The notes beneath the pieces were generated by a model that ran no database searches, was not told where the DNA came from, and worked only from the letters and a program-made list of their open reading frames with translations. From NCBI GenBank assembly GCA_016787605.1, contig JAEUUE010000045.1, positions 1-64,000 on the forward strand: DNA of 64,000 nt. Direction: 5' to 3'. Position 1 is the first letter of the stretch. Each line of letters opens with the position of its first letter. Shown here piece by piece: positions 10,118-21,556 of the stretch. This DNA is from Cyclobacteriaceae bacterium. Lineage in GTDB: Bacteria > Bacteroidota > Bacteroidia > Cytophagales > Cyclobacteriaceae. The position numbers and the translations under genes are program-made.

Positions 10118-10585
10118 TCAGAATCTGAAATGTGAAAATGCCTTGTTTGCTTCCGCCATGCGGTGTGTGTCGTCTTTCTTCTTGATGGCTGCGCCTTCGC
10201 CTTTCGAGGCAGCGATGATTTCGCCGGCGAGTTTGTCCATCATCGTCTTCTCACCGCGGGCGCGGGAATAGTCGATGAGCCATTTGATGCTGAGGTTGAT
10301 CCGGCGCTCCGGGCGGATTTCCACCGGAACCTGGAAGGTAGCACCACCGACCCGGCGGCTCTTTACTTCTACAGAAGGAGTCAGGTTGCTCAATGCGCGC
10401 TTCCATACTTCGAGGCCAGGCTCGCCAACTTTCTTCTCGACGATACCAATGGCATCGTAGAAGATATTGTAGGCAATGCTCTTCTTGCCACGTTCCATCA
10501 TGTAGTTCACGAACTTCGTTACGAGGGTATCGTTGAACTTCGGATCAGGGAGGAGATATCTCTTCTTCGGTTTCGACTTTCTCAT
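10118..10585 (-). CDS. rpsG: 30S ribosomal protein S7 (uS7)
   Basis: 155 residues, normal length. S7 nucleates assembly of the 30S head and contacts E-site t[12 protein letters not shown] is a basic N-terminus, and [21 protein letters not shown] is the conserved RNA-binding core. It is 12 bp behind rpsL and is transcribed from the rpsL promoter. Confidence 0.97.
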   Translation of the reverse strand: MRKSKPKKRYLLPDPKFNDTLVTKFVNYMMERGKKSIAYNIFYDAIGIVEKKVGEPGLEVWKRALSNLTPSVEVKSRRVGGATFQVPVEIRPERRINLSIKWLIDYSRARGEKTMMDKLAGEIIAASKGEGAAIKKKDDTHRMAEANKAFSHFRF

Positions 10586-10597
10586 GATTCCTTTGAA

Positions 10598-11014
10598 TTA
10601 TTTTTTGGCAGGTGCAGCTTTAGCGGCCGGAGCAGCGGCTCCGCCTTTCGGGCGTTTCGCACCGTACTTCGAGCGGCTCTGCTGTCTTCCATTCACGCCG
10701 GCCGTATCCAGGGCGCCACGGATGATGTGGTAGCGCACACCGGGAAGGTCCTTCACACGACCACCACGGATGAGCACGATGGAGTGCTCCTGCAGGTTGT
10801 GGCCTTCGCCAGGAATGTAGGCGTTGACCTCCTTGCTGTTGGTCAGGCGAACACGGGCCACTTTGCGGAGCGCGGAGTTCGGCTTCTTGGGCGTCGTGGT
10901 GTACACGCGCGTGCAAACTCCCCGACGTTGCGGCGAAGAGTCCAGGGCGGGAGATTTCGACTTAAACGTCAATTTCTTGCGCCCTTTCCGTACGAGTTGC
11001 TGAATGGTAGGCAT
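10598..11014 (-). CDS. rpsL: 30S ribosomal protein S12 (uS12)
   Basis: 138 residues. S12 lines the decoding centre. [18 protein letters not shown] and the loop [13 protein letters not shown] are intact, with wild-type lysines at the two positions where streptomycin resistance usually arises (TPKKPNS and GRVKDLPG). The last 14 residues ([15 protein letters not shown]) are an Ala/Pro/Lys tail beyond the usual end, as found in other Bacteroidota. It is the first gene of the operon, with a consensus promoter 40-70 bases upstream. Confidence 0.97.
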   Translation of the reverse strand: MPTIQQLVRKGRKKLTFKSKSPALDSSPQRRGVCTRVYTTTPKKPNSALRKVARVRLTNSKEVNAYIPGEGHNLQEHSIVLIRGGRVKDLPGVRYHIIRGALDTAGVNGRQQSRSKYGAKRPKGGAAAPAAKAAPAKK

Positions 11015-11053
11015 CGAGTTACTGTCTTTTTACCCTTTAATTTTTTGGGACTG

Positions 11054-11084
11054 CAAAGGTATTTAAAGGAAGACAGCTTCCAAA
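11054..11084 (-). promoter_or_regulatory. promoter of the rpsL-rpsG-fusA-rpsJ operon
   Basis: On the minus strand TTTG (11084-11081), 19 bases, then TACCTTTG (11061-11054): an exact consensus match with the same spacing as the sucD and secE promoters. Confidence 0.75.
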
Positions 11085-11163
11085 GGGCTCTTTCGAAGAA
11101 TTTTGTTGGAAATCAGGCCAATTTCGAGGTTTTCCACCTCGGCGAATGATCGGGCCGTCGGGT

Positions 11164-11286
11164 ATGGGCTATCCCCGGCAGCCCATGAACCGACCTTTGA
11201 GGCATGTTCTTCTAACCCGGAGGGGCAATATGACCCGTAGAGCGCCCTCGGCCCCGGACGCCGGTTACCCGCGTTCCACCCGGCGT
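11164..11286. other. GC-rich spacer with two hairpins
   Basis: The 325-bp gap between rpsL and the next gene holds the rpsL promoter and, further left to right, two perfect 7-bp hairpins: ATGGGCT/AGCCCAT (11164-11186) and ACGCCGG/CCGGCGT (11258-11286). No convincing gene is present; a 65-codon open frame at 11146-11343 has proline- and arginine-rich content without any family signature. Confidence 0.4.
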
Positions 11287-11339
11287 AATAACCAGAAAAA
11301 TTCCGCACCCCGGCAAACGCCCTTAACACCCCAAAGCCC

Positions 11340-11735
11340 ATGACCGCGAAAGAATGGATCCGTCGCAACGGAGTACTGACGTTTACTATCCTGTTCTGCC
11401 TGATGGTTGCTGTCTTCGTTGGCAGCTTCGTCATCGACCCTCCCGAACATATGACCGGCACGGTGATCGAGAAGATCTACGTGCCCTCTAACCTGCGCTA
11501 CGCAGATACCCCGTATGGCGGAACGAAACGAGGCGCCTATTCGATTCGGGTCGTCAAGGAAGAACAGTGGATTGCCGTGGTGCGCACCGATGCCGGAGAC
11601 ACGCTCACCGTTCATTGCCATCCTGACCACTATGGGCAAAAAGAGGTGGGCGACCGGATCAAGTTTAAGGAATACCAGGGATCACTGATTCACATCGACT
11701 ACTTAGCGCATGGCGAAGAAGAGGGTGATCAGTGA
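11340..11735 (+). CDS. hypothetical single-pass membrane protein
   Basis: 131 residues. One hydrophobic segment at about 14-31 (LTFTILFCLMVAVFVGSFVI) follows a short basic N-terminus, so the remaining 95 residues probably lie outside the cytoplasm. That part is beta-rich, with TGTVIEKIYVPSN, YSIRVVKEEQWIAVVR and GDTLTVHCHPDHYGQKEVGDRIKFKEYQG, reminiscent of small OB- or SH3-like folds, but no family was recognised. It lies on the plus strand between DUF3467 and rpsL, which are both on the minus strand, so it interrupts the usual ribosomal gene order. Coding is supported by the coherent hydrophobic and beta pattern. Confidence 0.65.
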   Translation: MTAKEWIRRNGVLTFTILFCLMVAVFVGSFVIDPPEHMTGTVIEKIYVPSNLRYADTPYGGTKRGAYSIRVVKEEQWIAVVRTDAGDTLTVHCHPDHYGQKEVGDRIKFKEYQGSLIHIDYLAHGEEEGDQ

Positions 11736-11811
11736 GACGTCACAAGTTGCCCATGAAGCCACAAAGATCAGCGTGGCTTGATTAATGATTATTGTAGCAA
11801 CTTATTGGGAA

Positions 11812-12138
11812 CTACGCCTCACCCATCGTTCCGCCGAAGTTCATGGGGAACTTGGGAAGCTCGTCCGTCCGTTTGATCGGACCGAAAGAGGCTTCGTACT
11901 TATCGATGTTGTCCTTCAGGGCGGCCAGCAAGCGCTTGGCATGCTCCGGTGTAATGACGATGCGTGATTTGACCTTGGCCTTGGGAACCCCCGGCATCAG
12001 CCGGATAAAATCGATCACAAACTCGCTGTTGGAGTGGGCGATCATCGCGAGGTTGGAGTACACGCCTTCCGCTACATCTTCCGTCAACTCGATGTTGATC
12101 TGGTTCTGCACGGGCTCCTTTTTCTTGTCCTCAGCCAT
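11812..12138 (-). CDS. DUF3467 domain protein
   Basis: 108 residues. Core motifs are NQINIELTEDVAEGVYSNLAMIAHS, split here by a conserved YSN, and RIVITPEHAKRLLAAL, both characteristic of DUF3467. In Bacteroidota this small protein is very often encoded right behind rpoC, as here (54 bp downstream), and is therefore suspected of a transcription-related role, though none has been shown to my knowledge. The spacer carries an 11-bp GC-rich hairpin. The family call is strong and the function unknown. Confidence 0.88.
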   Translation of the reverse strand: MAEDKKKEPVQNQINIELTEDVAEGVYSNLAMIAHSNSEFVIDFIRLMPGVPKAKVKSRIVITPEHAKRLLAALKDNIDKYEASFGPIKRTDELPKFPMNFGGTMGEA

Positions 12139-12154
12139 AGAATTTCCACCTCCT

Positions 12155-12180
12155 CCCCCTCTCCGAAAACGGAGAGGGGG
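12155..12180. repeat. GC-rich palindrome between rpoC and DUF3467
   Basis: CCCCCTCTCCG and CGGAGAGGGGG form a perfect 11-bp stem closed by AAAA, followed by a further G/C-rich CCGGGGG. It lacks a T-run. This form of palindrome looks like a dispersed intergenic element more than a terminator, but it could reduce read-through from rpoC. Confidence 0.55.
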
Positions 12181-12192
12181 CCGGGGGTGAGA

Positions 12193-15100
12193 TTAGTTAT
12201 TTGTCTGCAACTCGCGCTCCTTGCGGGGTGCCGCCGGGGCGTTGGATGCTTCCATCATCTTCTCATACTCTTCTTCCGATCCAACAATGAGATCGTTGAA
12301 GCTGCGCTGGCCGGTACCGGCCGGGATCAGGTGACCCACGATGACGTTTTCCTTCAAACCGGCCAGGGTGTCTGCCTTACCGCGGATAGCAGCTTCGCTC
12401 AGCACCTTGGTTGTCTCCTGGAACGAAGCAGCCGAGAGCCAGCTTTCCGTCTTCAACGAAGCCTGGGTGATACCCTGGAGCGTCGGGCGGGAAACGGCCG
12501 GCATCGCATCGCGCACTTCGGCAGGACGCTGGTCTTTGCGTTTCAGCGAAGAGTTCTCATCGCGAAGCTCGCGAGCCGTGATGATCATGCCGGGTTTCAG
12601 CTTCTGGCTGTCGCCCGAATCCAACACCACTTTCTTATCGAGTACCAGGTCGTTGACTTCGCGGAACTCGAGCTTATCGACGTATTCGCCCTGCAGGAAG
12701 CTGGTATCACCGCTGTCGATGATCTCCACTTTCTGCATCATCTGGCTGACGATACACTCGATGTGCTTATCGTTAATCTTAACACCCTGCAGGCGGTACA
12801 CTTCCTGGATTTCGTTCACCAGGTACTCCTGTACAGCCGTCGGGCCTTTGATCGACAGGATATCGGAAGGCGTGATCGCGCCATCGGAAAGCGGCTGACC
12901 GGCTTTCACGAAGTCGTTGTCCTGCACGAGGATGTGCTTGGACAGCGGCACGAGGTAGCGCTTCTGAACGCCGTCGCGGGATTCGATGAAGATTTCGCGG
13001 TTACCGCGCTTGATGCCACCATAGGTAACGACACCGTCGATTTCGCTCACGACCGCCGGGTTCGACGGGTTGCGAGCTTCGAACAATTCCGTTACGCGGG
13101 GCAAACCACCCGTGATGTCGCGGGACTTGCCCACGGCGCGGGGGATCTTCACGAGTACCGTACCCGCCTTGATCTGGTCTTTCTCATCCACGGCCAGGTG
13201 AGCGCCGACAGGAATGTTGTAGGCCTTCGTCTCGGCCTTGCCCTTGACGATGATCGCCGGGTTTTTTGTCTTGTCGCGCGTCTCGGTAATCACCTTCTCG
13301 CGGTGACCCGTCTGCTCGTCAGACTCTTCCTTATAGGTAATCCCTTCAATGATTGACTCGTATTCAATTTCACCGTCAAACTCGGAGAGAATCACGGCAT
13401 TGTACGGATCCCAGTTACAGAGTTCATCGCCTTTCTCCACCTTCTGGCCATCCTTCACATGGAGGAACGCACCATAAGGAACGTTGTTGGCGATCAGCAC
13501 ACGGTTCTTGTCCTTTTCTACGATCCGGATTTCACCCGTGCGGCCCATTACCACCTTCGATTTCACGCCATCCTTCTCCACGTCAATGGTACGGATGCCT
13601 TCGAACTCGATGGTACCCGGGAACTTGGCCTTGATGCTTGCTTCCGTGGCAATGTTGGAAGCGGCGCCACCCACGTGGAACGTGCGGAGCGTCAGCTGGG
13701 TACCAGGTTCACCGATGGACTGGGCTGCGATAACACCTACCGCCTCGCCCGTCTGCACCATGCGTCCGGTAGCCAGGTTGCGGCCGTAGCACTTCGCGCA
13801 ACCACCCACCCGTGATTCGCAGGTGAGGATGGAGCGGATTTCCACTTCTTCAATGCTCGTCTCTTCGATCTTCTTGGCAATCTCCTCGGTGATCTCTTCA
13901 CCGGCAGCGCACACCAGCTCGTCGTTGATGGGATCATAAACATCGTGCACCGAAACGCGACCGAGGATACGCTCGGACAATGGCTCCACGATGTCTTCGT
14001 TGTCTTTCAGGGCGGCCACACGGAGACCACGCAACGTGCCGCAGTCTTCTTCCGTGATCACCAGGTCCTGGGCAACGTCTACCAGTCGGCGGGTGAGGTA
14101 TCCGGCATCGGCCGTCTTGAGGGCCGTATCGGCCAGACCTTTCCGCGCACCGTGGGTAGAGATGAAGTATTCCAATACATCCAATCCTTCTTTAAAGTTG
14201 GAGAGGATGGGGTTTTCAATGATAGAACCTACAGAGCCGGCCAGGTTCTTTTGCGGCTTGGCCATCAGACCGCGCATACCGCCCAACTGGCGCACCTGCT
14301 CGCGCGAACCGCGGGCACCCGAGTGCATCATCATGTAGATGGAATTGAATCCGGCCTGATCCTCCTCCAACTGCTTCATCAGCGTGTTGGTGAGCATCGT
14401 GTTGGTCCGGGTCCAGATATCGATTACCTGGTTATAACGCTCGTTATCGGTAATTAGACCCATCATGTAGTTGTTCCACACGCCGTCCACTTCCTTCTGA
14501 GCGGAAGCCACCAGCTTCTCTTTTTCAGCCGGGACCTTAACGTCGTTCAAACCGATGGACAAGCCTCCGCGGTAAGCCATCTGGAAGCCGAGTTCCTTGA
14601 TATCATCGAGGAATTTGGCTGCCTTCGCCATACCGGCCGCCTTGTATACGTCGGCGATGATCGTTTGCAGTTTCTTCTTGGTCAGCAGTTCATCGACAAA
14701 GCCTACTTCTTCAGGCACCACCTGGTTAAAGATGACGCGTCCTGTAACGGTCTCGAGCAGCTTGGTCGCCAATTCACCGGTCTTCTTGTCCTTCACCTTT
14801 ACGCGGACCTTAACCATGGCGTGCTTGGACAGCCGTCCTTCGTTATAGGCGATAATCACTTCTTCCGGTGAATAGTACATTTTGCCCTCACCCTTCTCCC
14901 CTTTGCGTCCCTTGGTCAGGTAGTAAAGTCCCAACACCATGTCCTGGGAAGGAACGGTGATCGGGGCGCCATTGGAAGGGTTAAGAATATTGTGAGAAGA
15001 CAGCATCAGCAGGGATGCTTCCATGATGGCTTCTTGTCCAAGCGGAACGTGTACGGCCATCTGGTCACCGTCGAAGTCGGCGTTGAAGGCCGTACATACG

Positions 15101-16497
15101 AGCGGGTGCAACTGGATGGCTTTTCCTTCAATCAGCTTGGGCTGGAACGCCTGGATGCCGAGGCGGTGGAGCGTAGGAGCACGGTTGAGGAGCACAGGAT
15201 GGCCCTTCAGCACGTTTTCCAGGATATCCCAAACCACAGGATCCTTGCGGTCTACAATCTTCTTGGCCGACTTCACCGTCTTCACAATGCCTCTTTCGAT
15301 GAGCTTGCGGATGATGAACGGCTTGAACAATTCAGCGGCCATGTCTTTGGGAAGACCGCATTCGTGCAATTTCAATTCGGGACCTACCACGATAACCGAA
15401 CGGCCGGAATAGTCGACCCGCTTACCGAGGAGGTTCTGACGGAACCGGCCCTGCTTGCCTTTCAGCATATCACTGAGTGACTTCAGCGCACGGTTACCTT
15501 CGGAACGAACGGCGTTCACTTTCCGGGAGTTGTCAAACAGCGAATCGACGGCTTCCTGGAGCATGCGCTTCTCGTTGCGGAGAATCACTTCCGGGGCCTT
15601 GATATCGATGAGGCGCTTGAGTCGGTTGTTGCGGATAATGACGCGGCGATACAGGTCATTAAGGTCAGACGTTGCAAAACGTCCGCCATCCAGCGGCACC
15701 AGCGGACGGAGTTCCGGAGGAATAACCGGCACCATCTTGATGATCATCCACTGGGGCTTGTTCTCGATGCGCGAGTTGGCATCGCGGAACGCTTCCACCA
15801 CCTTGAGGCGCTTGAGGGCCTCCGCCTTGCGCTGCTGGGACGTATCCGTAGCGGCCTGGTGACGAAGCTCGTAGGAGAGTTCGTCCAGGTTAACGCGGCT
15901 GAGGAGCATCTCGAGGGCATCGGCGCCCATCTTGGCGATGAACTTGCGCGGATCCGTATCGTCCAGCATCTGGTTCTCACGGGGAAGCTTGTCGATGATA
16001 TCGAGGTATTCTTCCTCCGTCAGGAAATCGAGGCGGCTGACACCTTCCTCTTCCTTGATGCCGGGCTGGATAACTACATAACGCTCGTAGTAAATGATCT
16101 GATCCAGTTTCTTCGTCGGCAGGCCGAGAAGATAACCGATCTTGTTCGGGAGCGAGCGGAAATACCAGATGTGAGCCACGGGAGTCACCAGTTCGATATG
16201 ACCCATGCGCTCACGGCGTACTTTCTTCTCTGTTACTTCAACACCGCAGCGGTCACAGATGATCCCCTTGTATCGGATTCGCTTGTACTTCCCGCAATGA
16301 CACTCCCAATCCTTTACCGGGCCGAAGATGCGCTCGCAGAACAAACCACCCATCTCCGGCTTATAGGTCCGGTAATTGATGGTTTCGGGCTGCGTTACCT
16401 CGCCGTGAGAGCTCTCCAGGATTGACTCCGGGGAGGCCAGGCTGATGGTGATCTTCGAGAAATCGTTGTTGATCTTCTTATTCTTTCTGAAAGACAT
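12193..16497 (-). CDS. rpoC: DNA-directed RNA polymerase beta' subunit
   Basis: 1434 residues, complete. The N-terminal zinc site reads [20 protein letters not shown] split over about residues 66-87, the active-site magnesium loop is NADFDGDQM, and the second zinc site is in [13 protein letters not shown]. The trigger-loop region ([16 protein letters not shown]) is intact. It is 99 bp behind rpoB; that gap holds the phased heptamer array. The subunit assembles with alpha, beta and omega. Confidence 0.98.
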   Translation of the reverse strand: MSFRKNKKINNDFSKITISLASPESILESSHGEVTQPETINYRTYKPEMGGLFCERIFGPVKDWECHCGKYKRIRYKGIICDRCGVEVTEKKVRRERMGHIELVTPVAHIWYFRSLPNKIGYLLGLPTKKLDQIIYYERYVVIQPGIKEEEGVSRLDFLTEEEYLDIIDKLPRENQMLDDTDPRKFIAKMGADALEMLLSRVNLDELSYELRHQAATDTSQQRKAEALKRLKVVEAFRDANSRIENKPQWMIIKMVPVIPPELRPLVPLDGGRFATSDLNDLYRRVIIRNNRLKRLIDIKAPEVILRNEKRMLQEAVDSLFDNSRKVNAVRSEGNRALKSLSDMLKGKQGRFRQNLLGKRVDYSGRSVIVVGPELKLHECGLPKDMAAELFKPFIIRKLIERGIVKTVKSAKKIVDRKDPVVWDILENVLKGHPVLLNRAPTLHRLGIQAFQPKLIEGKAIQLHPLVCTAFNADFDGDQMAVHVPLGQEAIMEASLLMLSSHNILNPSNGAPITVPSQDMVLGLYYLTKGRKGEKGEGKMYYSPEEVIIAYNEGRLSKHAMVKVRVKVKDKKTGELATKLLETVTGRVIFNQVVPEEVGFVDELLTKKKLQTIIADVYKAAGMAKAAKFLDDIKELGFQMAYRGGLSIGLNDVKVPAEKEKLVASAQKEVDGVWNNYMMGLITDNERYNQVIDIWTRTNTMLTNTLMKQLEEDQAGFNSIYMMMHSGARGSREQVRQLGGMRGLMAKPQKNLAGSVGSIIENPILSNFKEGLDVLEYFISTHGARKGLADTALKTADAGYLTRRLVDVAQDLVITEEDCGTLRGLRVAALKDNEDIVEPLSERILGRVSVHDVYDPINDELVCAAGEEITEEIAKKIEETSIEEVEIRSILTCESRVGGCAKCYGRNLATGRMVQTGEAVGVIAAQSIGEPGTQLTLRTFHVGGAASNIATEASIKAKFPGTIEFEGIRTIDVEKDGVKSKVVMGRTGEIRIVEKDKNRVLIANNVPYGAFLHVKDGQKVEKGDELCNWDPYNAVILSEFDGEIEYESIIEGITYKEESDEQTGHREKVITETRDKTKNPAIIVKGKAETKAYNIPVGAHLAVDEKDQIKAGTVLVKIPRAVGKSRDITGGLPRVTELFEARNPSNPAVVSEIDGVVTYGGIKRGNREIFIESRDGVQKRYLVPLSKHILVQDNDFVKAGQPLSDGAITPSDILSIKGPTAVQEYLVNEIQEVYRLQGVKINDKHIECIVSQMMQKVEIIDSGDTSFLQGEYVDKLEFREVNDLVLDKKVVLDSGDSQKLKPGMIITARELRDENSSLKRKDQRPAEVRDAMPAVSRPTLQGITQASLKTESWLSAASFQETTKVLSEAAIRGKADTLAGLKENVIVGHLIPAGTGQRSFNDLIVGSEEEYEKMMEASNAPAAPRKERELQTNN

Positions 16498-16534
16498 GCT
16501 TGGGTTGTTTTCAGTTCTTGTTCAATTCTGTTCT

Positions 16535-16597
16535 AGTCCATGGTCCATCGTCCATAGTCGATAGCCTCTATGGACTATCGACCATCGACTATTGACT
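16535..16597. repeat. inverted array of phased heptamers in the rpoB-rpoC gap
   Basis: Nine consecutive 7-base units without a slip: four of the form NGTCSAT (AGTCCAT, GGTCCAT, CGTCCAT, AGTCGAT), a 7-base centre (AGCCTCT), then four of the inverse form (ATGGACT, ATCGACC, ATCGACT, ATTGACT). The two halves can pair into an imperfect stem of about 28 bp. The last base belongs to the rpoB stop codon. Confidence 0.8.
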
Positions 16598-19500
16598 TAA
16601 TCCATCGTGATCTCAAGGGCAAGGCCTCTTAGCTCATGCACGAGTACGTTGAAGGATTCCGGAATATTCGGCTTCCTCATGTTCTCACCCTTCACGATCG
16701 ACTCGTACGCCTTGGCCCGGCCAATGACGTCGTCCGACTTGATGGTCAGGATTTCCTGCAGGATGTGTGAAGCGCCGAACGCCTCGATCGCCCACACCTC
16801 CATCTCACCGAAGCGCTGGCCGCCGAACTGGGCTTTACCACCCAGGGGCTGTTGCGTGATGAGGGAGTAAGGTCCGATCGAACGGGCGTGCATCTTGTCG
16901 TCTACCAGGTGACCGAGTTTCAGCATGTATGCCATGCCCACGGTGACCGGCTGGTCGAACTTCTCGCCCGTGAGACCATCGTAGAGGTAGGTCCGTCCGA
17001 ACTCCGGAAGACCGGCTTCCTTCAGTTCGTTGGACACGTCGTCGAGGCTACCGCCGTCGAAGATCGGAGTCGCGTACTTGCGACCGAGCTTCTTGCCGGC
17101 CCATGCCAACACTGTCTCATAGATCTGTCCCAGGTTCATACGCGAAGGAACACCGAGCGGGTTGAGGCAGATGTCGACCGGTGTACCATCCTCGAGGAAC
17201 GGCATGTCTTCATCACGGACAATCTTGGCCACGACGCCCTTGTTACCGTGGCGGCCGGCCATCTTGTCTCCCACTTTCAGCTTGCGCTTCTTCGCCACAT
17301 ATACTTTCGCCAACTGCACGATACCGGCCGGGAGCTCATCACCCACTTCCAGCGTGAATCGCTCGCGCTTGAATTCGCCGGCGATCACGTTGCGCTTGTT
17401 GAGGTAGTTCTTCACGATCTCCGCCACCAGGTTGTTGGTGTGGTCGTCGGTCGTCCACGACTCGAGGCTTACGTCGGCGATGAGGTTGACCTCTTCCGGC
17501 ACGTTGTAGTTGCTCTCGTCGCGGTAGATGTTCTTGTCGGGGAACAGGTTGCTCTCGATCACCTTGCCGGTGAACTTGACACCCTTGCTGATCAGTTCGT
17601 CGCCGAACTTGTGCTTCACGCCCTGGCTGGTCTTGCCCGTCAGGATCGTGGTGAGCTTCTTGATCATCTCGTTGCGCAGGTCGCCGAGCGATTTGCTGTA
17701 GCGGTTCTTGAGCGCATCGAGCTCCTTCTTCGATTTCGTACGGACATCCTTGTCGCGCTTGGGACGCGAGAAGAGTTTCGTCTCGATTACTACGCCTTTG
17801 AGCGAGGGCGGTGCCTTCATGGACGCATCCTTCACGTCGCCGGCCTTGTCGCCGAAGATAGCACGCAGCAGTTTTTCTTCCGGGGTGGGATCCGTTTCGC
17901 CCTTCGGCGTGATCTTACCGATCAGGATATCCCCTTCACGAACCTCGGCACCAATGCGAATGATACCGTTCTCGTCCAGGTTCTTGACGGCTTCTTCGCT
18001 TACGTTCGGGATTTCCGACGTGAGTTCTTCCTCACCGCGCTTGGTGTCGCGCACCTCGAGTTCAAACTCCTCCACGTGGATGGACGTGTACACATCGTTC
18101 TGCACGATGCGCTCAGAAATAACGATAGCATCCTCGAAGTTGTAACCCTGCCAGGGCATGTAGGCCACGAGCAGGTTCCGGCCGAGGGCGAGTTCACCGT
18201 TTTCGGTGGCATAGCCCTGGCAAAGCGGCTGGCCTTTTTCGACCTTCTGGCCCTTCTTGACCAGCGGCGTCAGGTTGATGCACGTATCCTGGTTGGTACG
18301 GCGGAACTTGATCAGGCTATAGGTTTTGTACTCATCGTCAAAGCGGACGAGCTGCTGCTCTTCCGTGACGTCGTACTTGATTACGATTTTCTTAGCATCG
18401 ACATAATCCACCACGCCGCTGCTTTCGGCCAGGATCAGCGCACGGCTGTCGAGCGCGATGCGGCCTTCGAGGCCCGTACCCACGATGGGCGCCTCGGGGC
18501 GCATGAGGGGTACCGCCTGGCGCTGCATGTTCGAACCCATGAGGGCGCGGTTGGCGTCATCGTGCTCAAGGAACGGAATGAGCGAGGCAGCAATGGACAC
18601 AATCTGGTTGGGGGCCACGTCCATGTAGCGAACCTCTTTGGGTTCTACCACCGGGAAGTCTCCCTCAAAGCGAGCCTTCACCTTCTCGGCGATGAATTCA
18701 CCGTTGGGTTTCAGCCTGGCGTTTGCCTGTGCGATGTTGTGCGTATCCTCCTCTTCCGCAGTAAGGAAGATGATATCCTTGGTCTTCACCTTGCCGTTCT
18801 CGACGCGGCGGTACGGCGTCTCGATGAAGCCCATCTTGTTGACTTTAGCATGTACGCAAAGCGACGAGATAAGACCGATGTTCGGACCTTCCGGCGTTTC
18901 GATGGTACAGAGGCGACCATAGTGCGTATAGTGCACGTCGCGGACTTCGAAGCCGGCACGCTCGCGGGAAAGACCACCGGGACCGAGGGCCGACATGCGG
19001 CGCTTGTGGGTGATCTCAGCCAGCGGGTTCGTCTGGTCCATGAACTGCGACAGCTGGTTGGTGCCGAAGAACGAGTTGATCACCGAAGACAGCGTGCGGG
19101 CGTTGATGAGGTCCACCGGCTTGAAGTCTTCGTTGTCACGCACGTTCATGCGCTCCTTGATGGTGCGGGCCATACGGGCGAGACCCACGCCAAACTGGGT
19201 ATAGAGCTGTTCGCCTACCGTGCGGACACGGCGGTTGCTCAGGTGGTCGATGTCGTCGACCAGGGCCTTGGAGTTGACCAGCCCGATGAGGTACTTCACG
19301 ATCAGGATAATATCCTGGGTCGTGAGTACGCGCTGGTCGGCGCTCAGTTCCAGACCGAGTTTCTTGTTGATCCGGTAGCGCCCTACTTCGCCGAGGTCAT
19401 AACGCTTCTCGCTGAAGAAGAGGCTCTGGATGATATCGCGCGCGGTCTGCTCATCCGGGGCTTCCGTGTTGCGCAGCTGGCGATAGATTTGCTCGACGGC

Positions 19501-20466
19501 TTCCTTCTCCGAGTTGGAGTTGTCTTTGGCGAGCGTATTGAAAATGATATGGTAGTCGGTGATGTTGACGTCATCGCGGTGCAGGATGATGGACTTCACG
19601 CCGCTGTCGATAATGGTATCCACATCCTCGGCTGTCAGGATATGGTCACGCTCGAGCAGCACTTCGTTCCGGTCAATCGATACCACTTCACCGGTATCTT
19701 CATCCACGAAATCCTCCGTCCAGGTTTTGAGTACGCGGGCGGCAAGTTTCCGATCCACGACTTTCTTGAGGGTTGCCTTGGTGGCTTCCACCTCTTCCGA
19801 CAGGCCGAACAGGTCGAGGATGTCTTTGTCCGTGCCGTAACCGATGGCGCGGAGCAGGGTGGTCACCGGGAATTTCTTCTTCCGGTCGATATACGCATAC
19901 ATCACCGAGTTGACGTCGGTGGCGAATTCGATCCAAGAGCCTTTGAAGGGGATGATCCGGGCGGAATACAGTTTCGTACCGTTGGTGTGCTTGCTCATGG
20001 CGAAGAACACGCCGGGTGAGCGGTGCAGCTGCGATACGATTACGCGTTCAGCCCCGTTGATGACGAAGGAACCTTTCTCCGTCATGTAAGGGATATTGCC
20101 CAGGAACACTTCCTGTTCGATGGTTTCGAAGTCCTCGTTGTCCTCATCGTTGCACGTGAGGCGCAGTTTGGCCTTAAGCGGTACGGAGAAGGTCAGTCCC
20201 CGGTCGATGCACTCGTCTACGTTGTACTTGGGCGGGTCGATGGTATAGTCGACAAACTCAAGGACGAAGTTTTCGCGTGAATCGGAGATGGGGAAGTTCT
20301 CTGCAAATACTTTGAAGAGACCCTCATTCTGCCTTTTCTCGGCCGGCGTTTCAATCTGCAGGAAATCTTTGAAGGATTGGAGCTGGAGATCGAGGAAATC
20401 GGGGTAATCGATGATTCGCTCGATGTTCGAGAAGTCAATCCGGTTGTTGATGGTCTTCTTTGCCAA
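16597..20466 (-). CDS. rpoB: DNA-directed RNA polymerase beta subunit
   Basis: 1289 residues, complete. The rifampicin region is wild type in appearance ([33 protein letters not shown], here spanning about residues 495-527), and the C-terminal region ([19 protein letters not shown]-like) is intact. It follows rplL by 138 bp and precedes rpoC. A long open frame on the opposite strand (16852-20019) is a codon shadow, not a gene. Confidence 0.98.
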   Translation of the reverse strand: MAKKTINNRIDFSNIERIIDYPDFLDLQLQSFKDFLQIETPAEKRQNEGLFKVFAENFPISDSRENFVLEFVDYTIDPPKYNVDECIDRGLTFSVPLKAKLRLTCNDEDNEDFETIEQEVFLGNIPYMTEKGSFVINGAERVIVSQLHRSPGVFFAMSKHTNGTKLYSARIIPFKGSWIEFATDVNSVMYAYIDRKKKFPVTTLLRAIGYGTDKDILDLFGLSEEVEATKATLKKVVDRKLAARVLKTWTEDFVDEDTGEVVSIDRNEVLLERDHILTAEDVDTIIDSGVKSIILHRDDVNITDYHIIFNTLAKDNSNSEKEAVEQIYRQLRNTEAPDEQTARDIIQSLFFSEKRYDLGEVGRYRINKKLGLELSADQRVLTTQDIILIVKYLIGLVNSKALVDDIDHLSNRRVRTVGEQLYTQFGVGLARMARTIKERMNVRDNEDFKPVDLINARTLSSVINSFFGTNQLSQFMDQTNPLAEITHKRRMSALGPGGLSRERAGFEVRDVHYTHYGRLCTIETPEGPNIGLISSLCVHAKVNKMGFIETPYRRVENGKVKTKDIIFLTAEEEDTHNIAQANARLKPNGEFIAEKVKARFEGDFPVVEPKEVRYMDVAPNQIVSIAASLIPFLEHDDANRALMGSNMQRQAVPLMRPEAPIVGTGLEGRIALDSRALILAESSGVVDYVDAKKIVIKYDVTEEQQLVRFDDEYKTYSLIKFRRTNQDTCINLTPLVKKGQKVEKGQPLCQGYATENGELALGRNLLVAYMPWQGYNFEDAIVISERIVQNDVYTSIHVEEFELEVRDTKRGEEELTSEIPNVSEEAVKNLDENGIIRIGAEVREGDILIGKITPKGETDPTPEEKLLRAIFGDKAGDVKDASMKAPPSLKGVVIETKLFSRPKRDKDVRTKSKKELDALKNRYSKSLGDLRNEMIKKLTTILTGKTSQGVKHKFGDELISKGVKFTGKVIESNLFPDKNIYRDESNYNVPEEVNLIADVSLESWTTDDHTNNLVAEIVKNYLNKRNVIAGEFKRERFTLEVGDELPAGIVQLAKVYVAKKRKLKVGDKMAGRHGNKGVVAKIVRDEDMPFLEDGTPVDICLNPLGVPSRMNLGQIYETVLAWAGKKLGRKYATPIFDGGSLDDVSNELKEAGLPEFGRTYLYDGLTGEKFDQPVTVGMAYMLKLGHLVDDKMHARSIGPYSLITQQPLGGKAQFGGQRFGEMEVWAIEAFGASHILQEILTIKSDDVIGRAKAYESIVKGENMRKPNIPESFNVLVHELRGLALEITMD

Positions 20467-20530
20467 GGTGCAATGCGTTTTAAGGTCCCGGTTCTAAAAC
20501 AGAAGTGGGTAGAAATACACCAACCCCATC

Positions 20531-20585
20531 CCGTCCCGATGGCTATCGGGACGGAATTGGGGCCAGTATCGATGCTAGACGATAC
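20531..20585. repeat. two hairpins in the rplL-rpoB spacer
   Basis: CCGTCCCGAT and ATCGGGACGG (20531-20554) form a perfect 10-bp stem with a GGCT loop; GTATCG and CGATAC (20566-20585) form a 6-bp stem. They lie where many bacteria have an attenuator that reduces rpoBC relative to rplJL, so a partial terminator or processing site is plausible. There is no T-run. Confidence 0.5.
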
Positions 20586-20604
20586 CCAGCGTCTTCAAGA
20601 AGAA

Positions 20605-20985
20605 TTACTTCAACTCGACTTCGGCGCCTGCCTCTACGAGTTGCTTCTTGAGGTTTTCTGCTTCGTCTTTCGGCAGTCCTTCCTTGATGGTCTTGGGAGC
20701 TCCGTCTACCATGTCCTTGGCCTCTTTGAGACCCAGGCCGGTGAGTTCTTTCACGAGCTTCACGATCTGGAGCTTATTGGCGCCAGCAGACTTGAGAACT
20801 ACATCAAAATTGGTCTTTTCAGCAGCCGCTGCGCCGCCACCACCACCGGCCGCAGGGCCTGCTACCGCTACGGCAGCCGCTGCGGGCTCGATGCCGTAGG
20901 TTTCTTTGAGGTAAGAAGCCAGTTCAGAAACTTCTTTTACAGAGAGTTCTACCAGTTGATCGCCAATTGCTTTAATGTCAGCCAT
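20605..20985 (-). CDS. rplL: 50S ribosomal protein L7/L12 (bL12)
   Basis: 126 residues. The N-terminal dimerisation helices are followed by an Ala/Gly hinge ([21 protein letters not shown], split over about 36-55) and the C-terminal factor-binding domain ([41 protein letters not shown]). It is the multi-copy stalk protein that recruits translational GTPases. It is 31 bp behind rplJ. Confidence 0.97.
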   Translation of the reverse strand: MADIKAIGDQLVELSVKEVSELASYLKETYGIEPAAAAVAVAGPAAGGGGGAAAAEKTNFDVVLKSAGANKLQIVKLVKELTGLGLKEAKDMVDGAPKTIKEGLPKDEAENLKKQLVEAGAEVELK

Positions 20986-21016
20986 TTTAGTAAGTGTTTA
21001 GAGTTCAGTTCAACAA

Positions 21017-21544
21017 TTATTTGGTACGGGTTTCCAACGTTTTCACCAGGCCGGCTACGGTCTGCTTGCTGCTCAGAAGGGCAGACAACACATTCTTGGC
21101 CGGGGACTGGAGGAGCGCGATCACCTCGCCGATGAGCTCATTCTTCGACTTCAGGTCGCTGAGCACGGAGAGATTTTCCTCGCCGAAATACAAGTCGGAT
21201 TGAATGGAAGCTGCCTTGAAGGCGGGCTTCCCTTCGTTTTTTTTGCGGTATTCCTTAATCGCTCTTGCCGGTGCGTTACCACTTTCTTTCGAAAAGATTA
21301 CGCCCGAGAATCCATGCAATACCTTGAACATGGGTTCGAAATTACCGGACTGCTTTTCCAGCGCTTTGCGGATCAGGGTGTTTTTATACACCCGGTACTC
21401 CACGCCCTGATGGAAACAGATCCTCCGGAAGGCATTGATCTGCCCTACGGTGAAACCCGACGCGTCGGTAATGTAAAAGTGATTGTGTTGGGCGAATTTC
21501 TCCGCCAACTCATCAATAATCTGTCCTTTTTCTTCGCGGGTCAT
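21017..21544 (-). CDS. rplJ: 50S ribosomal protein L10 (uL10)
   Basis: 175 residues. L10 anchors L12 dimers to the ribosome. The RNA-binding N-terminal domain (MTREEKGQIIDELAEKF, YRVYKNTLIRKAL) and the C-terminal helix that binds L12 are present. It sits 12 bp behind rplA in the standard rplK-rplA-rplJ-rplL order. Confidence 0.96.
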   Translation of the reverse strand: MTREEKGQIIDELAEKFAQHNHFYITDASGFTVGQINAFRRICFHQGVEYRVYKNTLIRKALEKQSGNFEPMFKVLHGFSGVIFSKESGNAPARAIKEYRKKNEGKPAFKAASIQSDLYFGEENLSVLSDLKSKNELIGEVIALLQSPAKNVLSALLSSKQTVAGLVKTLETRTK

Positions 21545-21556
21545 CGTGTTTAAAAA

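Noticed and set aside
10163-11149. A 328-codon open frame opposite rpsG and rpsL
   Set aside because: It covers two certain ribosomal genes and their promoter; the translation is arginine-rich without domains.
11146-11343. A 65-codon frame upstream of the small membrane protein
   Set aside because: Composition is proline- and arginine-rich and it spans two hairpins; no sign of coding.
16852-20019. A 1055-codon open frame on the plus strand opposite rpoB
   Set aside because: It mirrors the codon structure of a highly biased gene, has no family signature, and rpoB itself is certain.
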